The notes beneath the pieces were generated by a model. It was not told where the DNA came from and searched no databases. It was given only the letters and a program-made list of their open reading frames with translations. The position numbers were made by a program, and so were the translations under genes. A DNA stretch of 64,000 nucleotides from Cherax quadricarinatus (Eukaryota; Arthropoda; Malacostraca; Decapoda; Parastacidae): the NCBI RefSeq assembly GCF_038502225.1, contig NC_091369.1, positions 11,131,069 through 11,195,068 on the forward strand, given 5' to 3'. Shown piece after piece: positions 1-10,486 of the stretch; position 1 is the stretch's first letter; the number at the start of each line of letters is the position of its first letter.

Positions 1-175
1 CCCCTGAAATGGAATGCTAACCAGCCGGTGGTGTATACCAGACGATATACGAATTACCCGGCCGTCCGTCCCTAAGACGTGCTTTATTACACGCTATTAT
101 GTGGTGCTGGTAGTGGCAGTAGAAATGTGATGCCTGATTTGCATACAAAGCCTTCTTATTGATATAAGCTTCATG

Positions 176-263
176 CCCTCTTTCTTTGCCCTCCCTCTTT
201 CTCCCTCTCTCCCTCTCTCCCTCCTTCCCTCCTTCCCTCCCTTCCTCCTTCCCTCCCTCCCTC
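176..263. repeat. CT-rich low-complexity tract
   Basis: Polypyrimidine run of CCCT, CCTT and CTCC steps on the plus strand. The small open frame across it is Ser/Pro/Leu-only at its start and looks like simple-sequence translation. Bases 1-175 hold nothing I recognise. Confidence 0.8.
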
Positions 264-352
264 CGTGGACTGATCTACAGTAGGGGAAGGTGGTTAGGAG
301 GGGAGAGATGGGGGGAGAGAATGCATTTCAGCGTGTGCATGACCGCACACAC

Positions 353-1300
353 ACACATTATTAGATTCGTTGTTAGAAACAATGTTAGATACGTTAGACA
401 CAATGTTAGATGTAGTAATAAACGGTGTATTAGAAACAAAGTTAAAAACACAATGCTAGAAAAAATATTACAATGTTAAAACACAATACTAGTCTTAAAA
501 TGTCAGACACAATGTTAATGCTAATCTCAAAATGTTAGATACAGTGTTAGGAACAATGCTAGTCTCAAAATGTTAGATACTGTGTTAGGAACAATGTTAG
601 TCTCAAAATATTAGATACAGTGTTAGGAACAATGCTAGTCTCAAAATGTTAGATACAGTGTTAGTAACAATGCTAAAACAATGTTAGTCTCAAAATGTTA
701 TATATAGTGTTAGGAACAATGCTAGTCTCAAAATGTTAGATACAGTGTTAGGAACAATGTTAGTCTCAAAATGTTAGATACAGTGTTAGGAACAATGCTA
801 GTCTCAAAATGTTAGATACAGTGTTAGGAACAATGCTAGTCTCAAAATGTTAGATACAGTGTTAGGAACAATGCTAGTCTCAAAATGTTAGATACAGTGT
901 TAGGAACAATGCTAGTCTCAAAATGTTAGATACAGTGTTAGGAACAATGCTAGTCTCAAAATGTTAGATACAGTGTTAGGAACAATGCTAGTCTCAAAAT
1001 GTTAGATACAGTGTTAGCAACACTGCTAGTCTCAAAATGTTAGACTGTTAGAAACAATGCTAGTCTCAGAATGTTAGACTGTTAGAAACAGTGTTAGTCT
1101 CAAAATGTTAGACTGTTAGAAAAAATGCTAGTCTCAAAATGTTAGACTGTTAGAAACATTGCTAGTCTCAAAATGTTTAAGACGCAATGATAGAAACAAC
1201 TCTAAAACGAGGAAAGTCTCAAAATGTTAGACACAGTGGTTGACAGTGCTAAAAGAATACTAGACTCAGTGTTAGACACAGACACACTATGTTAGACCAA
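353..1300. repeat. 38-bp minisatellite (core 500-1180) with degenerate flanks
   Basis: The landmark CTCAAAATGTTAGATA recurs every 38 bp (for example at 841 and 879), each unit also carrying GTGTTAGGAACAATG. About 17-18 recognisable core units. Left of about 500 and right of about 1020 the units shorten and diverge: right-hand units lose the ATACAGTG part and read AGACTGTTAGAAACA. The homogenised centre with decayed edges is typical of arrays evolving by unequal exchange or slippage. Confidence 0.9.
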
Positions 1301-1434
1301 ACATTACCCAGAAACTCTCCACTTGTTTGAAAGAAGGTAATTTTATTTCTTTTAGATGAGTAATCAACGGTAAACAGAAGTACATATTAACAAGGTGTGT
1401 AAACACAAATCGTCTGTTGATGTGGATATATAAA

Positions 1435-1800
1435 CACATACGATGTAGACGCTACGTGCAAATACAAATCAGCTGTAGACGTTGCATCACAATATAAATC
1501 AGCTGTAGATATTACTTAATGATACAAATCTGCTCTAGACATTACGACATAATACGGATCAGCTGTAGACATTGCATCACAATATAAATCTGCTGTAGAC
1601 GTTACGTCACAATATAGATCAGTTGTAGACCTTATGTCACAATACAAATCAAATGTAGACGTTGTATCGCATCACAAATAATATGTAGATGGTGCTTCAT
1701 AATACAAATCATCTATAGACGTTGCGTCACAACATAAATCATCTGTAGACGTTGCGTCAATACTGTAGTTGTTGCATCACAACTCAGATCAGCTGTTTGA
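1435..1800. repeat. Degenerate 30-bp tandem repeat
   Basis: Units of about 30 bp containing AGCTGTAGACGTTGCATCAC and a variable ATAAATC segment; starts at 1471 and 1501 show the spacing. Roughly 12 units, each differing at several positions, so an old array. Confidence 0.8.
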
Positions 1801-1884
1801 ACAACATATTAACAAATGAGTTAAATCACTGGGCATAAGATGGACTCGACTGGTAAAACACTCGTAAAACCATCGTGTTAATTG

Positions 1885-2215
1885 GCCTCGCTCGAAGGTA
1901 ATTAGCCCCACTGCAAGGTAATTTGCTTGATTGCAAGGTAATTGGCCTGACTCTATGGTACTCGGTCTGACTGTAAGGTAATTTAATTGATTATAAAGTA
2001 ATTGATCTGACTATTAGATAGTCTGACTGCAAGGTAATTGGTTTGACTGTAAAGTAATTGGTCCGACTATATGCTGATTGGTGTATTGGTGTGACTGAAG
2101 TAATTTGTGTGTAAGGTAGTCGGACTAAAAGTGAGGTGGTTGGCCTGACTGTATGGTAATCGTCCTGACTCTTAAGATAATTTATATCTGTTAGGTAATC
2201 GATGACATTTTTGTA
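1885..2215. repeat. Degenerate ~20-bp tandem repeat
   Basis: Irregular repetition of AAGGTAATTGGCCTGACT with many substitutions and small indels (AAGGTAATTTGCTTGATT, AAAGTAATTGGTCCGACT). It directly follows two other arrays, so three unrelated minisatellites lie back to back. Confidence 0.7.
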
Positions 2216-2237
2216 ATAACTGGTGAAAATAATTGCT

Positions 2238-2340
2238 GACGAGACCCTTCAAAGGGGGGAGGAGAGTCTCTTGATGCTCGTCAAGGGCTTTTAATCCAGG
2301 GAATTGGATCTCCCTCCCCTCGGATTAAACAATAATAATC
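2238..2340 (+). repeat. REP-A interspersed repeat, truncated copy
   Basis: Shares CTCTTGATGCTCGTCAAGGGC, here shortened to its common part, and CCAGGGAATTGGATCT with the fuller copy at 24.55-24.71 kb, and ends in AATAATAAT. The middle with the GGGTTTAGCGCTTC block is missing. Confidence 0.55.
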
Positions 2341-2685
2341 TCTTAACGAACATCCAGAATATTTTAATATCTTCAGTGTGAATTAGTTGAACCTGTGTGT
2401 ACTTAGTTCTTTTTAGCCGAGTTAGCTTATAATACAATGATCGTTTTACCCGTCAAGCACTGTGTAAATTCATTCTTGTAAATACGGAAAAAAAAAAAAT
2501 TGAACAATAGAAATTAATGTGCTGGATGTTATTGTCGTGTGAGTTGATAATACAGACATGATTTTAGGTACAAAACCTTGCATGCAGTAGGACTGTAACA
2601 TGCTTAACTACAATTCCCGGGACCCATTATGTGCCTCTGTAATCTTTCGACTACCTTTATATTTTCGATGGTACCAAATACCGAG

Positions 2686-3110
2686 AAGTTGATGAATAAG
2701 ACACATGTGCAACATTTGAGGTATCTTTACTGGTGAAATGTCTCACCTGCGCAAGTGACAGGTGACTACTGGAGACGGAAGTAGCTTTGACGTGGTCACT
2801 TCCAGTGGGACTTGCGCATGGGTAGCATTGTAAATGTGTTGTGCAAGTATTTTTGTTAGTGGGTTTGGGTCTGAGAAGGACCTGGCTAGTCTGGGCCAAT
2901 AGGCCTGCTGCAGTGTTCCTCTTTTCTTATGTTCTTTAGTAGCAGACTTAAGGGATTGACCACCTCCTACCAAGGATGATGGTCTGACGACTTTGTGTCT
3001 CCAGTATTCGACTGTATTGTACTGGAGAAGCCTGTTGTGCTGGCGAAACTTTTCAGCAGTAAAGAAACCCAAGTGTTACACACGTGACTTATAATTTTTT
3101 TTTTTGACAA
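2686..3110. repeat. FB1 foldback repeat, decayed copy
   Basis: The left end has the FB1 end signature TAAGACACATGTGCAACATTT in inverted orientation. The right end has CTGGAGAAGCC, then CTGGCGAAAC, AGTAAAGAAACCCAAGTGTTACACACGTG. The internal piece ACTTAAGGGATTGACCACCTCC matches the centre of other FB1 copies. The two ends are inverted relative to each other, with unrelated sequence, including a LINE tail, between them. Confidence 0.55.
2859..2938 (+). mobile_element. Short LINE/SINE 3' tail fragment
   Basis: Contains GGGCCAATAGGCCTGCTGCA then a tail with CTTTTCTTATGTTCTT. I remember this type of end from decapod non-LTR elements, where it closes with short TTATGTTC repeats. Only the tail is visible. 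It lies inside the FB1 copy, so it may be a nested insertion. Confidence 0.4.
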
Positions 3111-3164
3111 CCTCCCACACAATGGGTATGAGGTGCATATAAAGTTATTACACGAACAATTATG

Positions 3165-3412
3165 TTAGTTGGTTCAGCTCCACGGAGCTGAACTGTTCTC
3201 CAGGCTGAGGGACTGACCACCTCAAACCATTCCTCCAAGGTGGATGGACTGATTACATCATGTTTACCTCGCCACTACTGCTACCAACATTTCGTTCTCC
3301 TCTGTATTTGACTGGCGAAGCCAACCGCGCAAGTGAACTGTTTGAACAATAACGATGCCCAACTGTTTGACATGTGTCTTACTCGTCAACTTGTCGGTAA
3401 TTTACATAATTT
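3165..3412 (+). repeat. FB1 foldback repeat, partial copy
   Basis: Shows the FB1 centre CTGAGGGACTGACCACCTCA with TGGATGGACTGATTACATCA. The right-end module follows: ACTGGCGAAGCC, AATAACGATGCCCAACTGTTTG, then TGTGTCTTACTCGTCAACTTG and GTCGGTAATTTACAT. The order matches the right half of the copy at 31.95-32.20 kb. The left end is not recognisable. Confidence 0.55.
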
Positions 3413-3483
3413 TCAGCATAAGCCTATTGGTGCACGTGTCATCTTAAGGGGCACGTCAGTTACCCTGTTTTCTAATAGGCTTC

Positions 3484-3701
3484 TTTTCCCCTATAATCTA
3501 CTTTGTCCATAATTACTATCGCATTTGCTTTGTCTGCTTTCCTAAGGTGAAGTCGATAGTCTTTCCTTAATTCATGGTATAACTTAACAAAGATTTGTTA
3601 AGTTATTCCATGAATTAAGGTAAGATCCTAAACTTAACCTTACGAAAGCAGACAAAACAAATGTGATAGTAATTATGGACAAAGTAGATTATAGCGGAAA
3701 A
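3484..3701. repeat. 218-nt imperfect palindrome (108-nt arms)
   Basis: Left arm 3484-3591 and right arm 3594-3701 are inverted copies with a 2-nt spacer. The outer parts (TATAATCTACTTTGTCCATA against TATGGACAAAGTAGATTATA) and the centre (AACTTAACAAA against TTTGTTAAGTT) match best. A stretch around 3545-3565 has diverged. Probably a foldback-type element or an old inverted duplication. Confidence 0.8.
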
Positions 3702-3864
3702 ATAAACATGAAATTAGGAGACGGGGGAAACTCATGCGCCTCTTAATACTCCTTCTTATTGTAATATCCATAGCAAGTCATTTGTACGTACACTCATCCA
3801 GCTTCCCTCTTACTCATTATTATATTCATGATAAAGTGCTAAATACGTATGGGTCATACAGCGG

Positions 3865-3972
3865 CTGGGAATTGGAAGGTAATCAGGTTTGATTCAAGGA
3901 AGAGCAGAGTCGGTTAAATTCCTTGGATCATGAGCCCCTTACCAGCATGGAGGCCCCACCCTTGAAGTTAGC
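3865..3972 (-). repeat. REP-A interspersed repeat, partial
   Basis: Read on the minus strand it gives GGGCTCATGATCCAAGGAATT and then CTTGAATCAAACCTGATTACC. This parallels GGGGCTCTTGATCTAGGGAATT and GAATTAAGCCTGAATGCC of the 24.6-kb copy. Confidence 0.45.
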
Positions 3973-4315
3973 CTGTCATGGAGTCGGTGGAGCTGAGGGA
4001 ACTGATTGGACTTGGATGTCCTCAGGCGCCTGGCCTCAGCGTCCACCTTTGATCCGCGCCTCCACAAAACATTGGTATTCCAGACGATCCCAACGATAAT
4101 TGGCTATCGTGCATTGGGTGCACGTTTCTCGCTGTCGTCTGCTGCTTGTGGTGATCCTCTGCAAATGACATGCAACGAGGACAATCTGCGAGACTGCTTT
4201 CATTGATAACAAGATTCACTTGTAGACGCTCCGGTTACCCAGTGCTCACAAAAAGCGGGTTTAAAGCTGCGAGGGAGTATAGTTTTTCCATGAGTTAACA
4301 CTTGGTCTTCCCTTC

Positions 4316-4458
4316 AGCACTTCCCTGGTGAAGGACTCTCGACAAAACGTATTAGACCTACTGTTCCCTTCCTTTCCTCGAGCTGAAGCTCTCATTTTCA
4401 AGGCGCCGTACGTTCCCTACAGGTTTAACGCTTCGCCACGGTTTTAATAATTTACAGT
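4316..4458 (+). repeat. REP-A interspersed repeat, decayed
   Basis: Recognisable by AAGGCGCCGTACGTTCCCTAC, AGGTTTAACGCTTCGCCACG and a following TTTTAATAATTTA, in the same order as other REP-A 3' halves. The 5' half is strongly diverged. Confidence 0.45.
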
Positions 4459-4774
4459 AGTTATTAATGCAAAAAGTTGAACATTTCGTTTAATTTAAAT
4501 AATGTTTTGAATCTACTCGATATTCGTTCACTAAAAGATCAAAACACAGTTGTGCAAGTATTGATATTTGTAAATTTCATTCAAAGATGACACTTTGGTT
4601 GACCTGTGTTGACCTCTGCTGGCAACCACAGGTCACCCAAGTGAGGAGATTAATGGTCATTATTTACACAAACACTTCATTACTCAATATGGGCTCAACA
4701 GTTGAAGTATTAACAGTGTATATAACTACATAACTATTACAGTTACCAAACCATGTTTAATCTATTCCTCACTT

Positions 4775-4942
4775 AAAGGGAGGGAGGAAGGTGCTTTGAT
4801 GTCGGGGAAGGGCTCCTGATTCAAGGAAGTGGAGCAACCATTCCCTCTCATGGATCAAACTTGATTGCCTCCCATTCTTCAGGCGCTGTCTGACCTCTAT
4901 GTGTTTAGCGCTTCCTCATGAATATAATAAATTATAAGTCGC
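4775..4942 (+). repeat. REP-A interspersed repeat
   Basis: Contains GGAAGGGCTCCTGATTCAAGG, CATGGATCAAACTTGATTGCC, CAGGCGCTGTCTGACC, GTGTTTAGCGCTTCCTCATG and AATATAATAAATTATAA in family order. One of the more complete copies here. Confidence 0.65.
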
Positions 4943-5618
4943 AACACCGTGGTTGAAACAATAAATTTTGGATTAAAATAGATTACGGTTCGGTCTAATC
5001 TGCACCACTGTTAAATCTCTTGATAATAGTGCGGGGTGGGCCGAAACATCGTCTAGTTCCTTCCGTCTTCAGAGTTTATTATGGCTGCTGGCTTGTTAAC
5101 AGCAGCAAAGGCTTTCGCAAATTGACTGCAAGGTGAGTGTGCAGGGCACATTTCTATCTTAATGTTGGCATCAGCGACTCCACCCTAACTCACCGTTCTT
5201 GAGAAGTTTATTGAAGGACTCTGGCCATTAAATGTTCACAAATGTTTCGCAGCTGACAGGCCACAGGGAGTCGGGCCTTTTACCAGTCTCCCCTCGCTCT
5301 GCACCGCTATGCATCTTGATTGCCTGGCTGTCAGCAGTAATTGGGGTCGTTGTCAAGCTTAATTGGCCAATGAGAATTCACAAAGCAGTCTCGTTACGCC
5401 CCTCTTGGATGGGATAACAAGGTCTGATAACCAAAGCAAAGGTTGCAGCTATTTTTTTTATAAGAATACTGGTACTTGTTGAGTTTGTGAACGGGTGTGC
5501 GCGCGTGTGAGGTGTGACGTATAGTGAAGATCATTTGTGGTAGTGTCTGTGATGATGGAATGATCTGTGTTAGTGTCTATAATGACTTGAATAATGAAGT
5601 ATATGGTGGAGTGCGTAT
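4943..5618. other. No recognisable feature
   Basis: Mixed-composition sequence with no open frame of coding character and no match to the other families in this window. The flank 5490-5520 carries a short GTGTGCGCGCGTGTG tract. Confidence 0.5.
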
Positions 5619-5621
5619 TTA

Positions 5622-8063
5622 CGAGGTGTATGGTAAATAGTGGGGTGTATGGTAAATAGTGGTGTGTATGGTAAATAGTGGGGTGTGTGGTAAATAGTGG
5701 GGTGTATGGTAAATAGTGGGGTGTATGGTAAATAGTGGGGTGTGTGGTAAATAGTGGGGTGTATGGTAAATAGTGGGGTGTATGGTAAATAGTGGGGTGT
5801 ATGGTAAATAGTGGGGTGTATGGTAAATAGTGGGGTGTATGGTAAATAGTGGGGTGTATGGTAAATAGTGGGGTGTATGGTAAATAGTGGGGTGTATGGT
5901 AAATAGTGGGGTGTGTGGTAAATAGTGGGGTGTATGGTAAATAGTGGGGTGTATGGTAAATAGTGGGGTGTATGGTAAATAGTGGGGTGTGTGGTAAATA
6001 GTGGGGTGTATGGTAAATAGTGGGGTGTATGGTAAATAGTGGGGTGTGTGGTAAATAGTGGGGTGTATGGTAAATAGTGGGGTGTATGGTAAATAGTGGG
6101 GTGTATGGTAAATAGTGGGGTGTGGTAAATAGTGGGGTGTGTGGTAAATAGTGGGGCGTGTGGTAAATAGTGGGGTGTGTGGTAAATAGTGGGGTGTATG
6201 TATGGTAAATAGTGGGGTGTGTGGTAAATAGTGGGGTGTATGTATGGTAAATAGTGGGGTGTGTGGTAAATAGTGGGGTGTGTGGTAAATAGTGGGGCGT
6301 GTGGTAAATAGTGGGGTGTGTGGTAAATAGTAAATAGTGGGGTGTGTGGTAAATAGTGGGGTGTATGGTAAATAGTGGGGTGTATGGTAAATAGTGGGGT
6401 GTATGGTAAATAGTGGGGTGTATGGTAAATAGTGGGGTGTATGGTAAATAGTGGGGTGTATGGTAAATAGTGGGGTGTATGGTAAATAGTGGGGTGTGTG
6501 GTAAATAGTGGGGTGTGTGGTAAATAGTGGGGTGTGTGGTAAATAGTGGGGTGTGTGGTAAATAGTGGGGTGTGTGGTAAATAGTGGGGTGTGTGGTAAA
6601 TAGTGGGGTGTGTGGTAAATAGTGGGGTGTGTGGTAAATAGTGGGGTGTGTGGTAAATAGTGGGGTATGTGGTAAATAGTGGGGTGTGTGGTAAATAGTG
6701 GGGTGTGTGGTAAATAGTGGGGTGTGTGGTAAATAGTGGGGTGTGTGGTAAATAGTGGGGCGTGTGGTAAATAGTGGGGTATGTGGTAAATAGTGGGGTG
6801 TGTGGTAAATAGTGGGGTATGTGGTAAATAGTGAGGTGTGTGGTAAATAGTGGGGTCTGTGATAAATAGTGGGGTGTATGGTAAATAGTGGGGTGTGTGG
6901 TAAATAGTGGGGTGTGTGGTAAATAGTGGGGTGTGTGGTAAATAGTGGGGTGTGTGGTAAATAGTGGGGTGTGTGGTAAATAGTGGGGCGTGTTGTAAAT
7001 AGTGGGGTGTGTGGTAAATAGTGGGGTATGTGGTAAATAGTGGGGTGTATGGTAAATAGTGGGGTGTGTGGTAAATAGTAGGGTGTGTGGTAAATAGTGG
7101 GGTGTGTGGTAAATGGGTGTGTGGTAAATAGTGGGGTATGTGGTAAATAGTAGGGTGTATGGTAAATAGTGGGGTGTGTGGTAAATAGTGGGGTGTGTGG
7201 TAAATAGTGGGGTGTGTGGTAAATAGTGGGGTGTGTGGTAAATAGTGGGGTGTGTGGTAAATAGTGAGGTGTGTGGTAAATAGTGGGGTATGTGGTAAAT
7301 AGTGGGGTGTGTGGTAAATAGTGGGGTGTGTGGTAAATAGTGGGGTGTGTGGTAAATAGTGGGGTGTGTGGTAAATAGTGGGGTGTGTGGTAAATAGTGG
7401 GGTGTTTGGTAAATAGTGGGGTATGTGGTAAATAGTGGGGTATGTGGTAAATAGTGGGGTGTGTGGTAAATAGCGGAGTATGTGGTAAATAGTGGGATAT
7501 GTGGTAAATAGTGGGGTATGTGGTAAATAGTGGGGTATGTGGTAAATAGTGGGGTATGTGGTAAATAGTGGGGTATGTGGTAAATAGTGGGGTGTGTGGT
7601 AAATAGCGGAGTATGTGGTAAATAGTGGGATATGTGGTAAATAGTGGGGTATGTGGTAAATAGTGGGGTATGTGGTAAATAGTGGGGTATGTGGTAAACA
7701 GTGGGGTGTGTGGTAAATAGTGGGGTATGTGGTAAATAGTGGGGTGTGTGGTAAATAGTGGGGTATGTGGTAAATAGTGGGGTGTGTGGTAAATAGTGGG
7801 GTATGTGGTAAATAGTGGGATGTGTGGTAAATAGTGGGGTATGTGGTAAATAGTGGGGTATGTGGTAAATAGTGGGGTATGTGGTAAATAGTGGTGTATG
7901 TGGTAAATAGTGGAGTGTGTGGCAAATAGTGGGATATGTGGTAAATAGTGGGGTATGTGGTAAATAGTGGGGTGTGTGGTAAATAGTGGGGTGTGTGGTA
8001 AATAGTGGGGTGTGTGGTAAATAGTGGGGTGTGTGGTAAATAGTGGGGTGTGTGTGTGGTGTA
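5622..8063. repeat. 19-bp minisatellite, ~128 units
   Basis: About 2.44 kb of the unit TAGTGGGGTGTATGGTAAA, with GTGTGTGG and GTATGTGG as the main variants. Variants cluster by position, and a block starting with the rare TAGCGGAGTA recurs at 7471 and 7604, exactly 133 bp (7 units) apart, which points to multi-unit duplication. The minus strand of the unit has no stop codon in any phase, so an 820-codon open frame (5619-8081) crosses the whole array in a 19-residue cycle rich in His, Pro, Thr and Tyr. I regard that frame as non-coding. Confidence 0.97.
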
Positions 8064-8169
8064 ATTAAAGTCCCAGCTCATCCGGAACTTTTTTTTTCCA
8101 ACTTATAATCGACTAAAATGAAATAATTTAATCATATCTGTTGTAAACTTTGAATCCAGTTCTTGTGTG

Positions 8170-8241
8170 TGTGTGTTAGTTAGTTACCATTTGGTCCTAG
8201 GCACATGTCGATTAGACACTAGGCCTGTTGTATGTGCATGC
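8170..8241 (+). repeat. Flank unit of a (GT)n-associated repeat
   Basis: GTTACCATTTGGTCCTAGGCA, ATTAGACACTAGGCCTGTTG, then GT repeats. The same series occurs at 47.26-47.61 kb, where SINE-4 has interrupted it. It therefore serves as the empty-site reference for that insertion. Confidence 0.5.
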
Positions 8242-8427
<186 letters not shown>

Positions 8428-9300
8428 CTCACCTAATTGTGGTTTCAGAGGTCCAGTCATAGCTCCTGGTTTGTGTGTGTGTTCGGTAAGGTGTAGTCTG
8501 GGTTATGCTTACGGGTGTTACCTAGTCAGCATCACTGCTTCCTCGTCTTTTTAGTCTTTTTACCCCTGTCATACCTACTCTTTAAACTGTGTACGGAATT
8601 TGCCTCTATCCCTACCTAGTCCGTCTCATTTCACTTATTTACCACTATGAAAACGAAGTATTTTTTATCATATTTAACCATGTTTTTATTTATCATGTAT
8701 GTCCTTTCTTTCCTGTGCTTATCATTAAAACATCTGTTCCTGTGTGCTGCGTCCAGTTGTATGGCTAACTTCTCCGTCGTTATATTTCTTCTGAGCCTTC
8801 TCTGTTACATGGTGATACATCTGTTCCTGTAAAGTTTTACTTGCAAACCTTTAGGCATTCTCTAGCTCGACAAGTGGGTTTCATACTGGTGCTGCATACT
8901 CGAGGATTGGCCAGACATATGCTGTATCAGGTATGGGTTCCATACTGGCGTTGCGTACTCGAGGATATGCCAGATATATGCTGTATCAGGTGTGGGTTCC
9001 ATACTGGTATTGCGTACTCGAGGATATTCCAGACATATGCAGTATCAGGTGTGGGTTCCATACTGGTGCTGCGTACTCGAGGATATGCCAGACATATGCA
9101 GTATCAGGTGTGGGTTCCATACTGGTGTTGCGTACTCGAGGATATGCCAGACATATGCTGTATCAGGTGTGGGTTCCATACTGGTGTTGCGTACTCGAGG
9201 ATATGCCAGACATATGCTGTATCAGGTGTGGGTTCCATGCTGGTGCTGCCTGTAGAAAGCTCTGGACAGCGTACTACAGGATCATTTGTTAAGATATCGT
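8428..9300 (-). pseudogene. LINE-A (CR1-like) decayed 3' portion with internal 59-bp expansion
   Basis: Antiparallel to the end of the intact LINE-A at 10.4-11.0 kb. The tail GTACTCACCTAATTGTGG lies at 8428, a diverged 3' coding/UTR stretch at 8530-8630, and TTGCAAACCTTTAGGCATTCTC at 8842 matches TTGCAAACCTTTGCACTTTCTC in LINE-A. TACTGGTGCTGCATACTCGAGG at 8886 matches AACTGGTGCTGCATACTCCAG in the RT C-terminal region. Much of the intervening sequence is diverged or replaced (8640-8830 is A/T-rich), and no long frame survives except through the tandem array. Confidence 0.65.
8875..9250. repeat. 59-bp tandem array derived from LINE-A RT sequence
   Basis: About 6.3 copies of a 59-bp unit starting TGTGGGTTCCATACTGGTG and containing GCGTACTCGAGGATATGCC. 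Starts near 8875, 8934, 8993, 9052, 9111, 9170 and 9229. The unit is homologous to one segment of LINE-A (about 10893-10951, complement of the codons for RPILEYAAPVWNPH). LINE-A has it once, so it was duplicated in place. Confidence 0.85.
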
Positions 9301-9639
9301 TGTATTTGGGATGGCGTATATAGCAGTGTAAGTTTCAAGTGAACTCCATTATTTATAAGCAGTGTTTCACCCACCCGAGGGTGAAACGTTGTACCATTAA
9401 AAGTATTTAACTACAATTTTTATCACCACCTGTCGGTGTTACGCTTCCAGTTTGTAACGCTGTATGGTAGTTGTGAAGGGTGTATAATGTGAATATTAGT
9501 GTGAGTCATTGTGTTTATGGAGGTGTTTATAGTAGTGCGTACGTCATTGTATGTATACTTGTGTATATAATGTGCATATTTGTGTGTATAACATACAACA
9601 TAAAATATCTCCTTCCCACACGTCACTGAAGATCAAGAA

Positions 9640-9875
9640 GCAATATTCACCTTGTATGCACTGATCACGATGTTTGTCACTCCTAGTCTTGAGGTAATCA
9701 GTCCCTCAGCCTTGGCTGAGGGACTGATTACCTCATCTTTTGTATATAATTGTACTGACTTCTAATTATGTCCTTGAATTTTTATTGATAAAGCCACTGG
9801 ATGGCGAAGCGTCTACAATAAAGACACCCAGATGTTTCACATGTGTCTAATTTTCATCTTGTCGGTATTGTAGAC
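9640..9875 (+). repeat. FB1 foldback repeat with perfect hairpin
   Basis: Bases 9691-9711 and 9714-9734 are perfect 21-nt inverted arms (GAGGTAATCAGTCCCTCAGCC) with a 2-nt spacer. Downstream is the FB1 end module: ATTGATAAAGCCACTGGATGGCGAAGCGTC with a GCCA/TGGC stem, ACAATAAAGACACCC, then TGTGTCTAATTTTCATCTTG and GTCGGTATTGTA. The same subfamily forms the large palindrome at 54.4-54.7 kb. Confidence 0.65.
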
Positions 9876-9964
9876 CTTTTGTGTACAACGTAGAGGTGTG
9901 TTGCATTTCAGCGCAGTTTTGATCCTTGCTTTCAACAGAGGTGATTCTTCAGGCTTTAGTTCAT

Positions 9965-10258
9965 CCAGTTGATTCTAATCCATAAGCAGAGGATAGCCTT
10001 CAGTCTCCAGCTCCTCATCCTTGACTTGAGATCCTTCAGTCTCCAGGTCCACCTAATCCTTAAGCAGAGGATACCCTCCGGGTTTCCATCCCCTCATCCT
10101 TGAGTTGAGATCCTTCAGTCTCCAGGTCCACCTAATCCTTAAGCAGAGGATACCCTCCGGGTCTCCATCCCCTCATCCTTGATTTGAGATCCTTCAGTCT
10201 CCAGGTCCACCTAATCCGGCTCCTCATCCTTGAGTGAGGATCCTCCAGTCTCCAGCTC
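9965..10258. repeat. 79-bp tandem repeat, ~3.5 copies
   Basis: Units contain AAGCAGAGGATACCCTCCGGG, CCCCTCATCCTTGA and GATCCTTCAGTCTCCAGGTCC; the landmark TAAGCAGAGG is at 10061 and 10140. The last units are shortened and diverged. Confidence 0.85.
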
Positions 10259-10486
10259 CTCCTCGTCCAGACTATTACACACTACAGAGGCTAATCCTCT
10301 TTTGCAGTTTTGTCGACGGAAGTTGATACTTGGTCACGTGTGTCGGGCTTGAGCTGTTGGGGCCTTAAAAGATCTGTGTTGTGTGTGTGTGTGTGTGTGT
10401 GTGTGTACTCACCTATTTGTACTCACCTATTTGTGGTTGCAGGGGTCGAGTCACAGCTCCTGGCCCCGCCTCTTCGCTGGTTGCTA

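Noticed and set aside
5619..8081. 820-codon open frame, minus strand, rich in His/Pro/Thr/Tyr
   Set aside because: It is the translation of the 19-bp array; the unit has no stop on that strand in any phase, so the open frame needs no selection.
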